64,000 bases of DNA from Candidatus Woesearchaeota archaeon (GCA_030750765.1 JASMHM010000003.1:85385-149384), one strand, 5' to 3'. Counted from the first letter of the stretch, positions 24,458 to 34,356 are shown. A program made the numbers and translations. Notes: a model not told the origin generated them from the sequence alone.

Positions 24458-24854
24458 AAAAATCACACGTCAACGCGGACACAGAAAAACGGGTTGGGGC
24501 AAGGAACACAGAGGAGCTGGCCAGAAAGGCGGCGCAGGTAATAGTGCCTCTGGAAAGCGAGCCCAAGCCAAAAAGCCCAGCCACTGGGGAAGAAAGTTCG
24601 GCGGCCACGGCTTTGTAAGCAGAATAGAACAACTACCAGGCATCAACCTCGGCCAATTGGACGCACAATTAGAAATCCTAACAAAGAAAGGAAAAGTCAA
24701 GAACACCGCAGGCACGTATGAAGTGAACCTAGCACTGATCAAACGCGGAAAAGTACTCGGCCACGGAAACACCACCCAAAAAATCAAACTTACTGGAAAG
24801 GCAAGCGCAAGAGCTAAAGAAAAAATTGAGAAGGCAGGTGGCACTATTGCATGA
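24438..24854 (+). CDS. rpl15: 50S ribosomal protein uL15
   Basis: 138 residues. The glycine-rich N-terminus (RGHRKTGWGKEHRGAGQKGG) and the C-terminal domain (VLGHGNTTQKIKLTGKASA) match L15. It overlaps secY by four bases, the classic ribosome-translocon junction of this operon. Confidence 0.94.
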   Translation: MVVRKRKKITRQRGHRKTGWGKEHRGAGQKGGAGNSASGKRAQAKKPSHWGRKFGGHGFVSRIEQLPGINLGQLDAQLEILTKKGKVKNTAGTYEVNLALIKRGKVLGHGNTTQKIKLTGKASARAKEKIEKAGGTIA

Positions 24855-26239
24855 GTCTGCGAGATATCTTGCTAAACTTGCCAGAAGTAGCCTCACCATC
24901 CCAGAAACACCTATCGTTTAAAGAAAAACTCAAATGGACAGGAATCGTCCTCGTATTATTCTTCGTTTTGGGTCTCGTACCCTTATTTGGATTAGGACAG
25001 AACGCCCTGCAACGATTTGAGCTACTAAGCATCATTCTCGGAGCCAGTTTTGGCAGCATCATCTCCCTAGGCATCGGACCACTCGTCACAGCCAGCATCG
25101 TGCTGCAGTTGCTGAACGGATCAGGAATACTCAAATTTGATCTACAAAACAAAGACGACAGGCAAACCTTCCAAGGACTCCAAAAAGTGTTCGCGTTGTT
25201 CTTTGTCATCTTCGAAGCCATCATCTACGTACTCATGGGAGGCCTAGCACCCCCTGCAGCACTAGCAGGTACGAGCGCATTTGGCGTTCTAGAGGCCGCA
25301 CTCATCGTCCAACTCGTCGTTGGAGGAATCCTCATCATGTTTATGGACGAAGTGGTGAGCAAATGGGGCTTTGGCTCTGGAATTAGCTTGTTCATCGCAG
25401 CCGGCGTCAGTCAGAGCGTCTTTATCAGAGCATTAAGCCCGCTACCAAGCCCAAACAACCCCGGCATCAGCACAGGAGCCATACCCGCATTCTTCCAAAG
25501 TTTACAAGCAGGAGACCCAACAGGAGCAATACTGTTGCTGGCCAGCGTGCTCGCAACCGTGGCTGTCTTCGTTATTGCTGTGTACATGCAAGCCATGAAG
25601 ATTGAGATTCCACTAAGCTTTGGTCGTGTTAGAGGACAAGGAATTCGCTGGCCGCTAAGCTTCAACTACACCAGCAACATCCCCGTCATCCTTGTGAGTG
25701 CATTGTTTGCCAACGTCAACTTATGGGCACAACTCCTACAACAAAAAGGCTGGCCGCTACTAGGAACATTAGTGAACGGCGTGCCAAGCAGCGGGCTCGT
25801 ACGATGGATCTCCCCTATCAATCTCATAGAAAAACTACTCACTGGAAGCGTGCTAGGCACCGACCTCATACAGAGTGGCGTTTACTTGCTAGCTCTCGTG
25901 GTGGGTTGTGTCGTGTTCTCCTACCTATGGGTACAAACCGCAGGCATGGACGCCAAGAGCCAAGCCCAGCAAATCATGAACTCAGGATTACAAATTCCAG
26001 GATTTAGACGAGACGAAAGAGTGCTTGAACGTATACTAGAACGATACATCGGACCCATCACCATCATGGGAGGCATCTCTATAGGACTGCTGGCAGGTCT
26101 GGCTGACCTGGGTGGCAGTCTTACCAATGGAACAGCACTGTTGTTAACCGTTATGATTATATACCGCTTGTATGAAGACATTGCAAGACAGCACATGATG
26201 GACATGAATCCTATGCTGCGGAAGTTTATGACCAAATGA
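24851..26239 (+). CDS. secY: Protein translocase subunit SecY
   Basis: 462 residues with about ten hydrophobic segments, the expected SecY topology. Recognisable points include the plug-region glycine-rich stretch after helix 1, FGSIISLGIGPLVTASIVLQ in helix 2, and a late cytoplasmic loop with MNSGLQIPGFRRDERVLE. It forms the channel for secretion and membrane insertion and would serve the exported proteins at the right of the window. Overlaps the YidC/EMC3-like gene by four bases. Confidence 0.96.
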   Translation: MSLRDILLNLPEVASPSQKHLSFKEKLKWTGIVLVLFFVLGLVPLFGLGQNALQRFELLSIILGASFGSIISLGIGPLVTASIVLQLLNGSGILKFDLQNKDDRQTFQGLQKVFALFFVIFEAIIYVLMGGLAPPAALAGTSAFGVLEAALIVQLVVGGILIMFMDEVVSKWGFGSGISLFIAAGVSQSVFIRALSPLPSPNNPGISTGAIPAFFQSLQAGDPTGAILLLASVLATVAVFVIAVYMQAMKIEIPLSFGRVRGQGIRWPLSFNYTSNIPVILVSALFANVNLWAQLLQQKGWPLLGTLVNGVPSSGLVRWISPINLIEKLLTGSVLGTDLIQSGVYLLALVVGCVVFSYLWVQTAGMDAKSQAQQIMNSGLQIPGFRRDERVLERILERYIGPITIMGGISIGLLAGLADLGGSLTNGTALLLTVMIIYRLYEDIARQHMMDMNPMLRKFMTK

Positions 26240-26973
26240 GCATCACCGGAATGGTAGGCGTAGTATTTGACCCATTACTAGGACTGCCTCTCTTCCTTGT
26301 CGTAGTCATCCTTAGCTTTCTTATCACCCTACTCACCACGCTCATCTACAAATGGACCACCAACCAATCGTTGATGAAAAGTTTGAAGGACGAAATCAAA
26401 AGCTTGCAAGGATTGATGAAAGAAGCAAAAAGCGATCCTGATGAAGCCATGAAGTTGAATCAAAAGCTCATGGCTGTGAACAGCAAGTACTTCATGCAGA
26501 GCATGAAGCCACTATTCTACACGATGTTGCCCATCTTGCTTATCTTTGGATGGATGCAAGCCAGTCTTGCCTTCGATCCCTTAGTGGTAGGGGAAGAATT
26601 TGACGTTCTCGCAAAGCTAGAAGAATCAGGAGAGGTCAACATTGACGTGCCACCACAACTAACGCTCACCAGCGCAGCAAAAAAGGAGGGTGAGGAGGTC
26701 ATGTTCAGCATGGTACCCTCAAAAGAAGGATTATACCCTGTAACGTTAACATCAGACAAGCAAAGCGTCCAAAAGGAAGTACGTATCACCCAAGAAAGGA
26801 AGTACGAAACTCCTGTTTCCAAGTATAAAGGGCCTTTCAAAACTGTCACAGTAGTCCACCAGAAGGCCATAGCCATGAACCTGTTTGGATGGAAGCTAGG
26901 ATGGCTAGGCACCTACATCATCTTCTCTATAGTGTTTAGCACGGCGCTAAGAAAGCTGTTGAAAGTGTACTAA
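26236..26973 (+). CDS. EMC3/YidC-like membrane insertase (DUF106 family)
   Basis: 245 residues. A first membrane segment (about 15-40), a cytoplasmic coiled coil (about 45-80) and further segments near 95-110 and 215-235 match the archaeal DUF106 (Ylp1) family, related to YidC, EMC3 and TMCO1. Between the second and third segments it has a beta-rich region of about 100 residues, larger than in standard members. It follows secY with a four-base overlap, which supports a joint role in membrane-protein insertion. Confidence 0.85.
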   Translation: MSITGMVGVVFDPLLGLPLFLVVVILSFLITLLTTLIYKWTTNQSLMKSLKDEIKSLQGLMKEAKSDPDEAMKLNQKLMAVNSKYFMQSMKPLFYTMLPILLIFGWMQASLAFDPLVVGEEFDVLAKLEESGEVNIDVPPQLTLTSAAKKEGEEVMFSMVPSKEGLYPVTLTSDKQSVQKEVRITQERKYETPVSKYKGPFKTVTVVHQKAIAMNLFGWKLGWLGTYIIFSIVFSTALRKLLKVY

Positions 26974-27551
26974 ACACCCACAGTCTCAGTTGTTTCTGTA
27001 GAAAGCAAAAGCTCACCGATCTTTGCGTCACCACAGTCGCCCTGGACAATAGCCTCATCAATGGGTCTTAACATAGCTCTGTAAGCGTTATTCATCATTT
27101 TGTTAAGTAAACCTTTCGCATGCTCGTCACTCCCGTATAATATGTCGCGCTCAAAAGGATCAAATTCGCGTATGCCCAACTTGTCTCTCGTCTGATCCCA
27201 GAATGCCCTTAGTTCTGGCACCTCGTTTATCGTGTCTATCTCAACCGAACGAGAATAAAACGGCGCTTCCTTCCAAAAAGGAAAGACCGTTCGCACTAGC
27301 AGATTGGTGATGTCTAGAACACCGTTATTCGCAATAGCTTTATTTGCGACTGCACCAACAGTCTCGTTCACAGCGCTTCCCATGCGCTCTCCAAGATCCG
27401 CATCACCGAAAACATAGGTCTGCCATCTCCCCATGACTTCTCCGAAATTCTTTGCCCTTCTTTGATACGTACTATTTTTGTATGCTAGAACGGCATGCAC
27501 AGCTATGTGGTGTTCATCTTTCGCTCTAGCCGAAGCTATGAGATCACTCAA
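26970..27551 (-). CDS. C-terminal part of a probably frameshifted gene (unknown function)
   Basis: 193 residues if started at the TTG at 27551, mostly helical and soluble, with no recognised motif. This frame has no promoter, ribosome-binding sequence or ATG of its own, and it starts exactly where the preceding frame stops (TTGA). Adding one T to the T5 run just before that stop would join both frames into one protein of about 310 residues. I read it as the second half of a single gene, broken by a one-base deletion, sequencing error or -1 frameshifting. Overlaps the insertase gene by four bases. Confidence 0.6.
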   Translation of the reverse strand: MSDLIASARAKDEHHIAVHAVLAYKNSTYQRRAKNFGEVMGRWQTYVFGDADLGERMGSAVNETVGAVANKAIANNGVLDITNLLVRTVFPFWKEAPFYSRSVEIDTINEVPELRAFWDQTRDKLGIREFDPFERDILYGSDEHAKGLLNKMMNNAYRAMLRPIDEAIVQGDCGDAKIGELLLSTETTETVGV

Positions 27552-27901
27552 AAATTCAATAGGAAGATGCGGGCCCGATTAAGCAAAGCCATGTCCAAAG
27601 CGCCTAGAGTTGGTTCGCTTAACAAGGCAATGTTCCAATAATGTTGCAAACCCTCTGCAGGAGTTGACAACACTCCATCGGTATCAGGAGTATACGGGAA
27701 GGCAGCGGTAAACGTCCCCACAAAAGGAGCAGCTACACGATTACACACCTCCTGGCGCGCGTTTGACAGATTAAGATAACCCTCCACAAGTTGGGGGATA
27801 ATCACCTTACGCACAAGTGAGAACGCAGCTTCTCGCACTGAAGGGTTTTCCAGCAGAATATCCGGTTCTTGCCTTGCCATACGCCATTTGGAAACGGACA
27901 T
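27548..27901 (-). CDS. N-terminal part of a probably frameshifted gene (unknown function)
   Basis: 117 residues from the ATG at 27901, helical, soluble, not recognised. A TATA-like box (ATTTATATTC on the minus strand, centre about 27927) lies 26 bp before the ATG, so this is the promoter-proximal half. The frame ends ...RIFLLNF and then TGA, directly after a run of five T residues, while the other frame continues with sensible coding. Together the two halves make an unknown protein of about 310 residues. Confidence 0.6.
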   Translation of the reverse strand: MSVSKWRMARQEPDILLENPSVREAAFSLVRKVIIPQLVEGYLNLSNARQEVCNRVAAPFVGTFTAAFPYTPDTDGVLSTPAEGLQHYWNIALLSEPTLGALDMALLNRARIFLLNF

Positions 27902-28024
27902 TAACCCTTCCCAGTACGCGTAGAATATAAATCTTGCTCCAAGACTAAACCCCCTTTAAATATAACCTGCTATCACAGTCCAGGAAGAACAAAATACCTC
28001 TTATCGACGAGGATAAAGGGAAGG

Positions 28025-28033
28025 GTTTAAATA
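28025..28033 (+). promoter_or_regulatory. TATA-like box of the TBP gene
   Basis: GTTTAAATA-type box; a start about 26 bp downstream (near 28055) leaves a short leader with GGAGGTG at 28060-28066, six bases before the TTG start at 28073. A second TATA-like sequence at 28049-28058 is too close to the start to serve it. Confidence 0.5.
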
Positions 28034-28072
28034 GCACGCGCAAATTTCTTTTATAAACTGGAGGTGTTTAGT

Positions 28073-28653
<581 letters not shown>

Positions 28654-28657
<4 letters not shown>

Positions 28658-28875
28658 AACAGCTCCCCGATGAGTCTAGGACCCATCGACTCCATACGGG
28701 AAATGGCTGTTACGGAGTGCACATTCTTGAAGACACTTCAGTCGAAGGTGCAGAAAGCTATGTTGTTAAGGTGACGGAGCGAATACAGGTTAGCGCATCG
28801 CTCGACTACCAAGTAGGACAGGAAATCATCCTCAACCAGACAGAAGGTCCTGGCTGGGATATGCACCCTGAATAA
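28654..28875 (+). CDS. Small hypothetical protein downstream of TBP
   Basis: A 73-residue, beta-rich, acidic protein (HTGNGCYGVHILED and YVVKVTERIQVSASLDY). The start overlaps the TBP stop (ATGA), suggesting translational coupling. No recognised domain. Confidence 0.6.
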
Positions 28876-28959
28876 CTCCACATGTTGCACATGAAACGTA
28901 GGGGGCCTACCGTTTTCTCCCTCATAATACTTAAATAGCTAGAAATGCTGCAAAACAGC

Positions 28960-30969
28960 ATGGATCAGGTTCTAGAGACCCAAGATGTTGTGAGAAGGTT
29001 TGAAGATTTCTTCCAAAAAGAATACTATGCGCAGATCTTAGAACAAATACGGAAGGGAAAGAAAGTTCTCTTAGTAGAGTTTCCCAAGCTAGCCATCAAC
29101 GATCCAGACCTAGCAGAATATCTCTTGGAGCAACCAGAAGAAGCCATCAAGGGCGCAGAACTTGCCTTAGAAGGCTTTGAGGCCAAAGATTTTGTTGCAC
29201 GCTTCATCAAGCTCCCCGACAGCTCACGCGTCATGATCCGCAACCTACGAAGCAGCCATCTCGAACGCTTCCTCCTAGTAGAAGGGGTTGTGAGACAAAA
29301 ATCAGACGTGCGGCCACAAGTGACCAGCGCAGTGTTTGAGTGTCCCAGTTGCGGCCACGAACTAAGAGTGTTACAATTAGATACCAAATTCAAAGAACCT
29401 ACAAAGTGCACGTGCGGAAGAAAGGACAGATTCAGATTGTTAAGCAAAGAGCTAGTAGACGCACAAGCGCTCACGTTAGAAGAAGCACCAGAGCAATTAG
29501 ATGGCGGAGAACAACCCAAAAGAATACGCTGTCTCCTAAAAAACGACTTAGTCAGTTCCATGTTAGAAAAGAAAACAAATCCTGGCAACCGAATCATCGT
29601 GCACGGCATCATGAAAGAGGTTCCGGTAACATTACGAGCAGGCGGACAGTCAACCACCTTTGACATCATGTTAGACGCCAACTCCGTACAAACAGTTGTT
29701 GAAGACTTCACCGAAATAGTCATCTCGGAAGAAGAAGAAAAACAGATCAAAGACCTCAGTCAAGACCCCAAACTAGCAGAAAAGCTAGTAGATTCAGTAG
29801 CTCCAGGAATTTACGGACACGAAAAAATCAAAGAAGCACTAATCCTACAATTGTTTGGAGGCATACGAAAAAAAAGAGACGACGGGGTCGTGACAAGAGG
29901 AGACATGCATGTACTGCTAGTGGGCGATCCAGGAGCTGCCAAAAGTCAGATGTTAAAGCGCATGGCAGTCGTTGCACCCAAAGCTAGATATGTTACAGGA
30001 AAAACAACCAGCGGCGCAGGAATGTCCGCTACGGTTGTGAAGGATGAATTCCTCCAAGGATGGTCGCTAGAAGCAGGAGCGCTCGTGCTAGCAAATAAGG
30101 GGCATTGCATGATCGACGAACTTGACAAGATGAGCAAGGAAGACACCTGGGCAATGCACGAGGCACTAGAACAACAGACAGTAAGCATCAGCAAAGCAAA
30201 CATCCAAGCAACGCTAAGCTGTGAGACCAGCGTGCTTGCGGCAGCAAACCCAAAATGGGGAAGGTTTGACCCGTACGACACCATAGGCAACCAAATCAAT
30301 CTTCCCACAACACTCATCAACCGTTTTGACCTCATCTTCCCCATCAAAGACGTTCCTGATGCCAAGAATGACGAACGCATGGCAAAATTCATCCTAGAAC
30401 TCCACAAGAATCGCATGGTAACTCCCAGTATTGAAAGCGCCCTTCTTCGAAAGTATATTGCGTATGCTAGGCAAAACTGTAACCCTGTGCTTTCTGATGA
30501 TGCGGTAACAGAACTTCAAGATTACTTTATCAAGATGAGAAGCCAAGCAGGAGGGAGCCGAGCCATCTCTATCAGCGCAAGACAGTTGGAAGGGTTAGTA
30601 AGAATGGCAGAATCCAGCGCAAAATTAAGACTGGATAGCCAAGTAACCATCAAGGATGCTAGAAAAGCAATCGAATTGCTAGACTTCTGCCTCAGACAGG
30701 TAGCCTTTGACGAAAAATCAGGCACCATCGACATCGATAGAATTGCTACTGAGATTCCTGCAAGCCAACGCAACAAGATAGTGCTGGTAAAGGAGATAGT
30801 AATTGAGCTAGAGAGAACCACTGGAAAGAAGGAGCTTAGCGTGGAAGACATCTACAAAATGGGACAAGAAAAAGGTCTCACCCAGTCAGAACTGGATGAG
30901 ATCATAGAAAAGCTCAAACGCAGCGGCGACATCTTTGAACCCAAACGCGGCGTGATTAGCAGAGTATGA
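28960..30969 (+). CDS. mcm: Replicative DNA helicase MCM
   Basis: 669 residues. The N-terminal domain holds a zinc site (CPSCGHE then CTCGRKD). The AAA+ core has Walker A GDPGAAKSQ (near residue 320), Walker B CMIDELDKM, sensor AAANPKWGRFDPYD and arginine-finger LINRFDL. A winged-helix C-terminus follows. It unwinds DNA ahead of the fork as a hexamer. I choose ATG 28960 over 28945: it lies 26 bp from the centre of the TATA-like box at 28929-28937. Its stop overlaps the HD-domain gene by four bases. Confidence 0.97.
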   Translation: MDQVLETQDVVRRFEDFFQKEYYAQILEQIRKGKKVLLVEFPKLAINDPDLAEYLLEQPEEAIKGAELALEGFEAKDFVARFIKLPDSSRVMIRNLRSSHLERFLLVEGVVRQKSDVRPQVTSAVFECPSCGHELRVLQLDTKFKEPTKCTCGRKDRFRLLSKELVDAQALTLEEAPEQLDGGEQPKRIRCLLKNDLVSSMLEKKTNPGNRIIVHGIMKEVPVTLRAGGQSTTFDIMLDANSVQTVVEDFTEIVISEEEEKQIKDLSQDPKLAEKLVDSVAPGIYGHEKIKEALILQLFGGIRKKRDDGVVTRGDMHVLLVGDPGAAKSQMLKRMAVVAPKARYVTGKTTSGAGMSATVVKDEFLQGWSLEAGALVLANKGHCMIDELDKMSKEDTWAMHEALEQQTVSISKANIQATLSCETSVLAAANPKWGRFDPYDTIGNQINLPTTLINRFDLIFPIKDVPDAKNDERMAKFILELHKNRMVTPSIESALLRKYIAYARQNCNPVLSDDAVTELQDYFIKMRSQAGGSRAISISARQLEGLVRMAESSAKLRLDSQVTIKDARKAIELLDFCLRQVAFDEKSGTIDIDRIATEIPASQRNKIVLVKEIVIELERTTGKKELSVEDIYKMGQEKGLTQSELDEIIEKLKRSGDIFEPKRGVISRV

Positions 30970-31535
30970 CGTACGACAAATTATGGAAGCTAGCAAAACC
31001 TTACTACATGCGTGGCAGGCCTAACGATGTCGCACACGTCGAATGGATGCTAGAAGCAGGCATAGAAGTGTGCAAACACGAAAAGATCGATGACACGCTC
31101 TTTCTGCCACTCATCATACTCCACGACATAGGCTATGCCGAGGTTGGCAAAGGAAACAGTTTTGCTCTGGATCGAAGAAAGGAGCACATGAAAATAGGCG
31201 CGAACATTGCAAAGGAACTGCTAGAAAAGCTTTCTTATCCTTCTGCAAAAGTAGAAAAGATTGCGTACTACGTTGGCGTGCACGACAACTGGGCTCTCGA
31301 TGAGTATTCGGTGTATAAAGACTCCTTGTTGGCGGCATTCACTGATTTGGACTTTCTGTGGATGGCTACCCCAAAAGGATTCGAAGTAGTGCGAAAAGAG
31401 CTAAGGTACACTCGCGAAAGGATGATCACATTCCTGGCTAAAGATAAGAAACACATCAAGGCGCCGTTTGCAACGGAAACAACAAAGAACATGTACCACG
31501 ATCTTATGAACTCACTTAGGACGCAGACAGACTGA
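30966..31535 (+). CDS. HD-domain phosphohydrolase
   Basis: 189 residues, helical, with a complete HD metal site: His in NDVAHVEWM, the HD pair in ILHDIGY, His in RKEHMKIGA and a late Asp in TDLDFLWM. Archaeal HD proteins of this size hydrolyse nucleotides or nucleotide second messengers; the substrate cannot be told from sequence. Translationally coupled to mcm, which would fit nucleotide-pool control but is only an inference. Convergent 20-base overlap with the next gene. Confidence 0.85.
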   Translation: MTYDKLWKLAKPYYMRGRPNDVAHVEWMLEAGIEVCKHEKIDDTLFLPLIILHDIGYAEVGKGNSFALDRRKEHMKIGANIAKELLEKLSYPSAKVEKIAYYVGVHDNWALDEYSVYKDSLLAAFTDLDFLWMATPKGFEVVRKELRYTRERMITFLAKDKKHIKAPFATETTKNMYHDLMNSLRTQTD

Positions 31536-32529
31536 AGCAAGCAGACTGTAAGTACGTATCCGCTATCTTGTCACAAGCTTCTGGCTCTTTCTGGGCAAAC
31601 GCAGCATAACAATCATCGCGATTAGAAATCGTTTGTATGGCGTTACAGAACTCACTCTTCTCGGAAGCACGAGCGACCTGTGAGAAGCAAAGGTCCGCTT
31701 GTGGAACGACAAGCAAGGAAGCACACTGATCTGCAGCCTGGTCTGGACTTTGCGCAGCCAACTTTTCAGAATCATCAATGATCTCCGCGTATGTTTTTCG
31801 TTTAGCCGCCACACAATCTCTTGGACAGGTTGCAGCGCTCTCATCAGCATCACAGTTACCATTACCGCAACAGGTAGGCTTGGGAACATTCTCACACAAT
31901 CCCTTCACGCAAGAGTCTGAGGTGCAGGCATTCAAGTCATCACAACCACCAGGACAGTCTTGAACGTCTTCGGTAGGTTGCAGGACTACTTGCTTTGGTT
32001 GCTTTGCAACCTTTTCTGGAACATTCACGTTTGCGGAATCAGAAATTCTTTTGTCATCAAACACTAAACTGGCGCGGAACTCGTATTTTCCTGGAGGAAG
32101 ATCCTTCACGTCAAAGCTTACTGGAAGTACTGTGCTTCCCTCAAACTCTGCACGTTCTTGTTTGCTCTTGACCGTTCTGCCAGCACCATCAAGAAGTATT
32201 ATGGCAACCTTCACAGCTACGGTCTTAGAAGAGGAGGAGTCAATGCGTACGCTCGCAGCCACTCTCTCTGGAGTTGTGCTCACCACACTTGTGCTCATGT
32301 CAAGCACGGTCTCTTCCATCATTTTAGGAACGAAAAGTATGCCTGCAGTCACCAAAACGAGAAATCCGACAATAAGCAACATCTTGTTAAGAGTAAATGT
32401 AGGGCCATGGATGACATGCTCTACATCCTTACTTGGATAGCCTGCGTTAGCCATGTACTGGAGCACTTGCTCCTCTGTCCAGCCCTGAGCGAGCAGTGAC
32501 TGTACATAATCCTTTACCCTTGCATCCAT
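31516..32529 (-). CDS. Membrane-anchored protein with extracytoplasmic Cys-rich region
   Basis: 337 residues. The N-terminal about 40 residues resemble a small UBA/CUE-like three-helix bundle (LLAQGWTEEQVLQYMANAGY). One membrane segment (about 50-67) follows, then a beta-sandwich-like domain (about 75-165) and a Cys-rich segment with 12 or more cysteines (about 185-235), related in style to the Cys-rich repeats of the giant protein at 62.7-63.4 kb. A helical Cys-containing tail ends it. The topology suggests an exported sensor or anchor. The TATA-like box at 32552-32561 is near-symmetrical and shared with the divergent OB-fold gene. Confidence 0.7.
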   Translation of the reverse strand: MDARVKDYVQSLLAQGWTEEQVLQYMANAGYPSKDVEHVIHGPTFTLNKMLLIVGFLVLVTAGILFVPKMMEETVLDMSTSVVSTTPERVAASVRIDSSSSKTVAVKVAIILLDGAGRTVKSKQERAEFEGSTVLPVSFDVKDLPPGKYEFRASLVFDDKRISDSANVNVPEKVAKQPKQVVLQPTEDVQDCPGGCDDLNACTSDSCVKGLCENVPKPTCCGNGNCDADESAATCPRDCVAAKRKTYAEIIDDSEKLAAQSPDQAADQCASLLVVPQADLCFSQVARASEKSEFCNAIQTISNRDDCYAAFAQKEPEACDKIADTYLQSACFSLSAS

Positions 32530-32581
32530 AACAGGAGGATCGAGCAGTCAAGTATTTAAAGGTTGTCCGGGGACAGAAAAC

Positions 32582-33043
32582 ATGGTTGCACAGCAAATAG
32601 CCGTGCGCGCGCTTCTACACGCGACGGGAACAGACGTGCTTACACTGCGGAGTGGCAACCCCGTAAGCGAGGTTAACGTTGTTGGTAAGACAAAAAAGGT
32701 GGACACAGAGCGTTTCTTACTAGATGACGGGACCTCAACGATAGCAGTACAACGATTAAACAACCCAACAAGCATTAACGAAGGAGAGGTTGTTCGTGTT
32801 CTGGGCAACATACGCATGTTTGGCCCTCCTTGTATCGTTGCGAGCATCATTAAGCCTTGTGAAGAGCGTTGGATGCCGAAGGTAGACCACCGCATGCTCG
32901 CACTGATTAAGACCTTAGAAGAGGATCATCTGAGCTATGAAGAGGTACTCGCTCGCGTGGGAGACCGCACAACCTTGGACCGGTTGATAAGATTGGAGCT
33001 TGTGTTTGAAGATCAAGGGCTCCACGCATTAGATAAAGAATAA
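32582..33043 (+). CDS. OB-fold protein, RPA32-like (candidate ssDNA-binding)
   Basis: 153 residues. Residues about 25-95 form an OB fold (VNVVGKTKKVDTERFLLDDG, EGEVVRVLGNIRMFGPPCI) in the style of RPA32-type proteins, and a helical, possibly winged-helix region covers about 100-150. No zinc finger. It probably binds single-stranded DNA, consistent with the many replication genes in the window, but tRNA or other OB ligands are not excluded. The ATG lies 26 bp from a TATA-like box, predicting a leaderless message. Confidence 0.75.
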   Translation: MVAQQIAVRALLHATGTDVLTLRSGNPVSEVNVVGKTKKVDTERFLLDDGTSTIAVQRLNNPTSINEGEVVRVLGNIRMFGPPCIVASIIKPCEERWMPKVDHRMLALIKTLEEDHLSYEEVLARVGDRTTLDRLIRLELVFEDQGLHALDKE

Positions 33044-33868
33044 GGGCGTAACGTAGACCTCGATTAGCGCACTAGCCATCAGAACAAGCGTACTTAACAC
33101 GACAAGGTCAAGCACACTACGCAAGATCTGGTCAAAAGCCGCAGTTTTGTGATGGCCACGCATCACACTCACGCTCAACAAGCCACCCGCAAGTCCTGCA
33201 ATGAAATAGCCGAGCATTTCCGGAAGGCCGTGAACAGCATAGCGAAGTATTGTAAACGAAAGTACAGAAAGATAGGCGCCAACTTTTGCGAAACCTGTTG
33301 AGGCTGCAAACTCTGCGAGATTCTGGCGGAAGAAATTCCCTGCAGCCGCCCCCAACACCGAAGCGTTCCACGTCAAAATAAACAACGCCCCCGTGCCATA
33401 CACGAAACTGAATAATAAGGAAAAGACCATGACTTTGATGTTGTTCACAAAAATCTTTGTTAGCGCGTTGAAGGAGTATGCGTTGCCAGTCATGCGTTGG
33501 TTCGCCGCCACGATGGTGTCATCTTGTACGGCAAAGGCAGCATGCGGAGAGGGCATCACTACATAAGCAGTAGTGAAGGCTGCCAGCATGCCCATGAAAA
33601 AGAATACAAAGAAAATCATGACACGCCTGTGCTCTTTGAGCGAGTGCCCATGTGAAAAACCCTCGCGATATTCTTCAAAACGCATGGTGTGATAAAATAA
33701 GGGTAGGGCAGCTATGACCGTGAAAAAAACCATCGCCATGCTTGTTTGCTCGCTAAAGACCCATCTCGCAACACCCAAACCTACAATGGCGTACAGAAAG
33801 CCTAGGGCGAATAGCTCTACCGGCCGGCGCTCTCCACGCATAGGAGTGAGTAACGCTTCTAGAACCAT
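33029..33868 (-). CDS. SpoIIM-family integral membrane protein
   Basis: 279 residues with about six or seven hydrophobic segments. The conserved SpoIIM block is present: FVNNIKVMVFSLLFSFVYG, then HGLPEMLGYFIAGLAGGLL. Bacterial SpoIIM acts in sporulation membrane migration; archaeal homologues are common and of unknown role. The start ATG at 33868 is 27 bp from a TATA-like box (CCTTTAAATA on the minus strand). Convergent 15-base overlap with the OB-fold gene. Confidence 0.85.
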   Translation of the reverse strand: MVLEALLTPMRGERRPVELFALGFLYAIVGLGVARWVFSEQTSMAMVFFTVIAALPLFYHTMRFEEYREGFSHGHSLKEHRRVMIFFVFFFMGMLAAFTTAYVVMPSPHAAFAVQDDTIVAANQRMTGNAYSFNALTKIFVNNIKVMVFSLLFSFVYGTGALFILTWNASVLGAAAGNFFRQNLAEFAASTGFAKVGAYLSVLSFTILRYAVHGLPEMLGYFIAGLAGGLLSVSVMRGHHKTAAFDQILRSVLDLVVLSTLVLMASALIEVYVTPLFFI

Positions 33869-33948
33869 GATAGGTAAGCAGCCACGCCGTTATTTAAAGG
33901 TATGGAAGCGACGGCTAGCTTTATAAAGAGGTAAGGGTTTGTAAGAGT

Positions 33949-34356
33949 ATGAACTATGCTGACCTATTGAGCAGAGCGCGAGAGAAAATGCCCAAACAAG
34001 TGTTTGAGCGTGACCGCTTTGAAATCCCAAAAGTAAGAGGGCACATGCAGGGAAGCAAAACCATTCTGAGCAACTTTGTCCAGATAGCAAAAGATCTACG
34101 AAGAGAACCTGAGCACATGCTTAAGTTCGTTCTTCGCGAACTAGCCAGTCCTGGCGAGATAAAGGGACCAAACGTTGCTATCGGAGCAAAGATTCCTGCG
34201 TCGCGCGTTAACGAAAAGATAAGACAGTATGCCATGGACTTCGTGCTCTGCCCACAATGTGGCAAGCCCGACACAGACCTCCTCAAAGAAGGAGAGTACA
34301 CGGTTTTGAAATGTTCAGCTTGCGGTAATAGAAACAACGTTAAATCAAAAATATGA
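33949..34356 (+). CDS. eif2b: Translation initiation factor aIF2 subunit beta
   Basis: 135 residues. The core (FEIPKVRGHMQGSKTILSNF) and the C-terminal zinc ribbon with CPQC and CSAC pairs are typical. It is part of the heterotrimer that delivers initiator tRNA to the 30S subunit. The ATG lies 26 bp after the centre of a TATA-like box (CTTTATAAAG, 33919-33928), a leaderless start. Overlaps the DUF424 gene by four bases. Confidence 0.95.
   Translation: MNYADLLSRAREKMPKQVFERDRFEIPKVRGHMQGSKTILSNFVQIAKDLRREPEHMLKFVLRELASPGEIKGPNVAIGAKIPASRVNEKIRQYAMDFVLCPQCGKPDTDLLKEGEYTVLKCSACGNRNNVKSKI

Noticed and set aside
32565-32575. TGTCCGGGGACA palindrome upstream of the OB-fold gene as another copy of the hef/radA element
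   Set aside because: It shares only a short TGTCC stretch, lacks the ACTGGAC tandem, and lies downstream of the TATA box instead of upstream.
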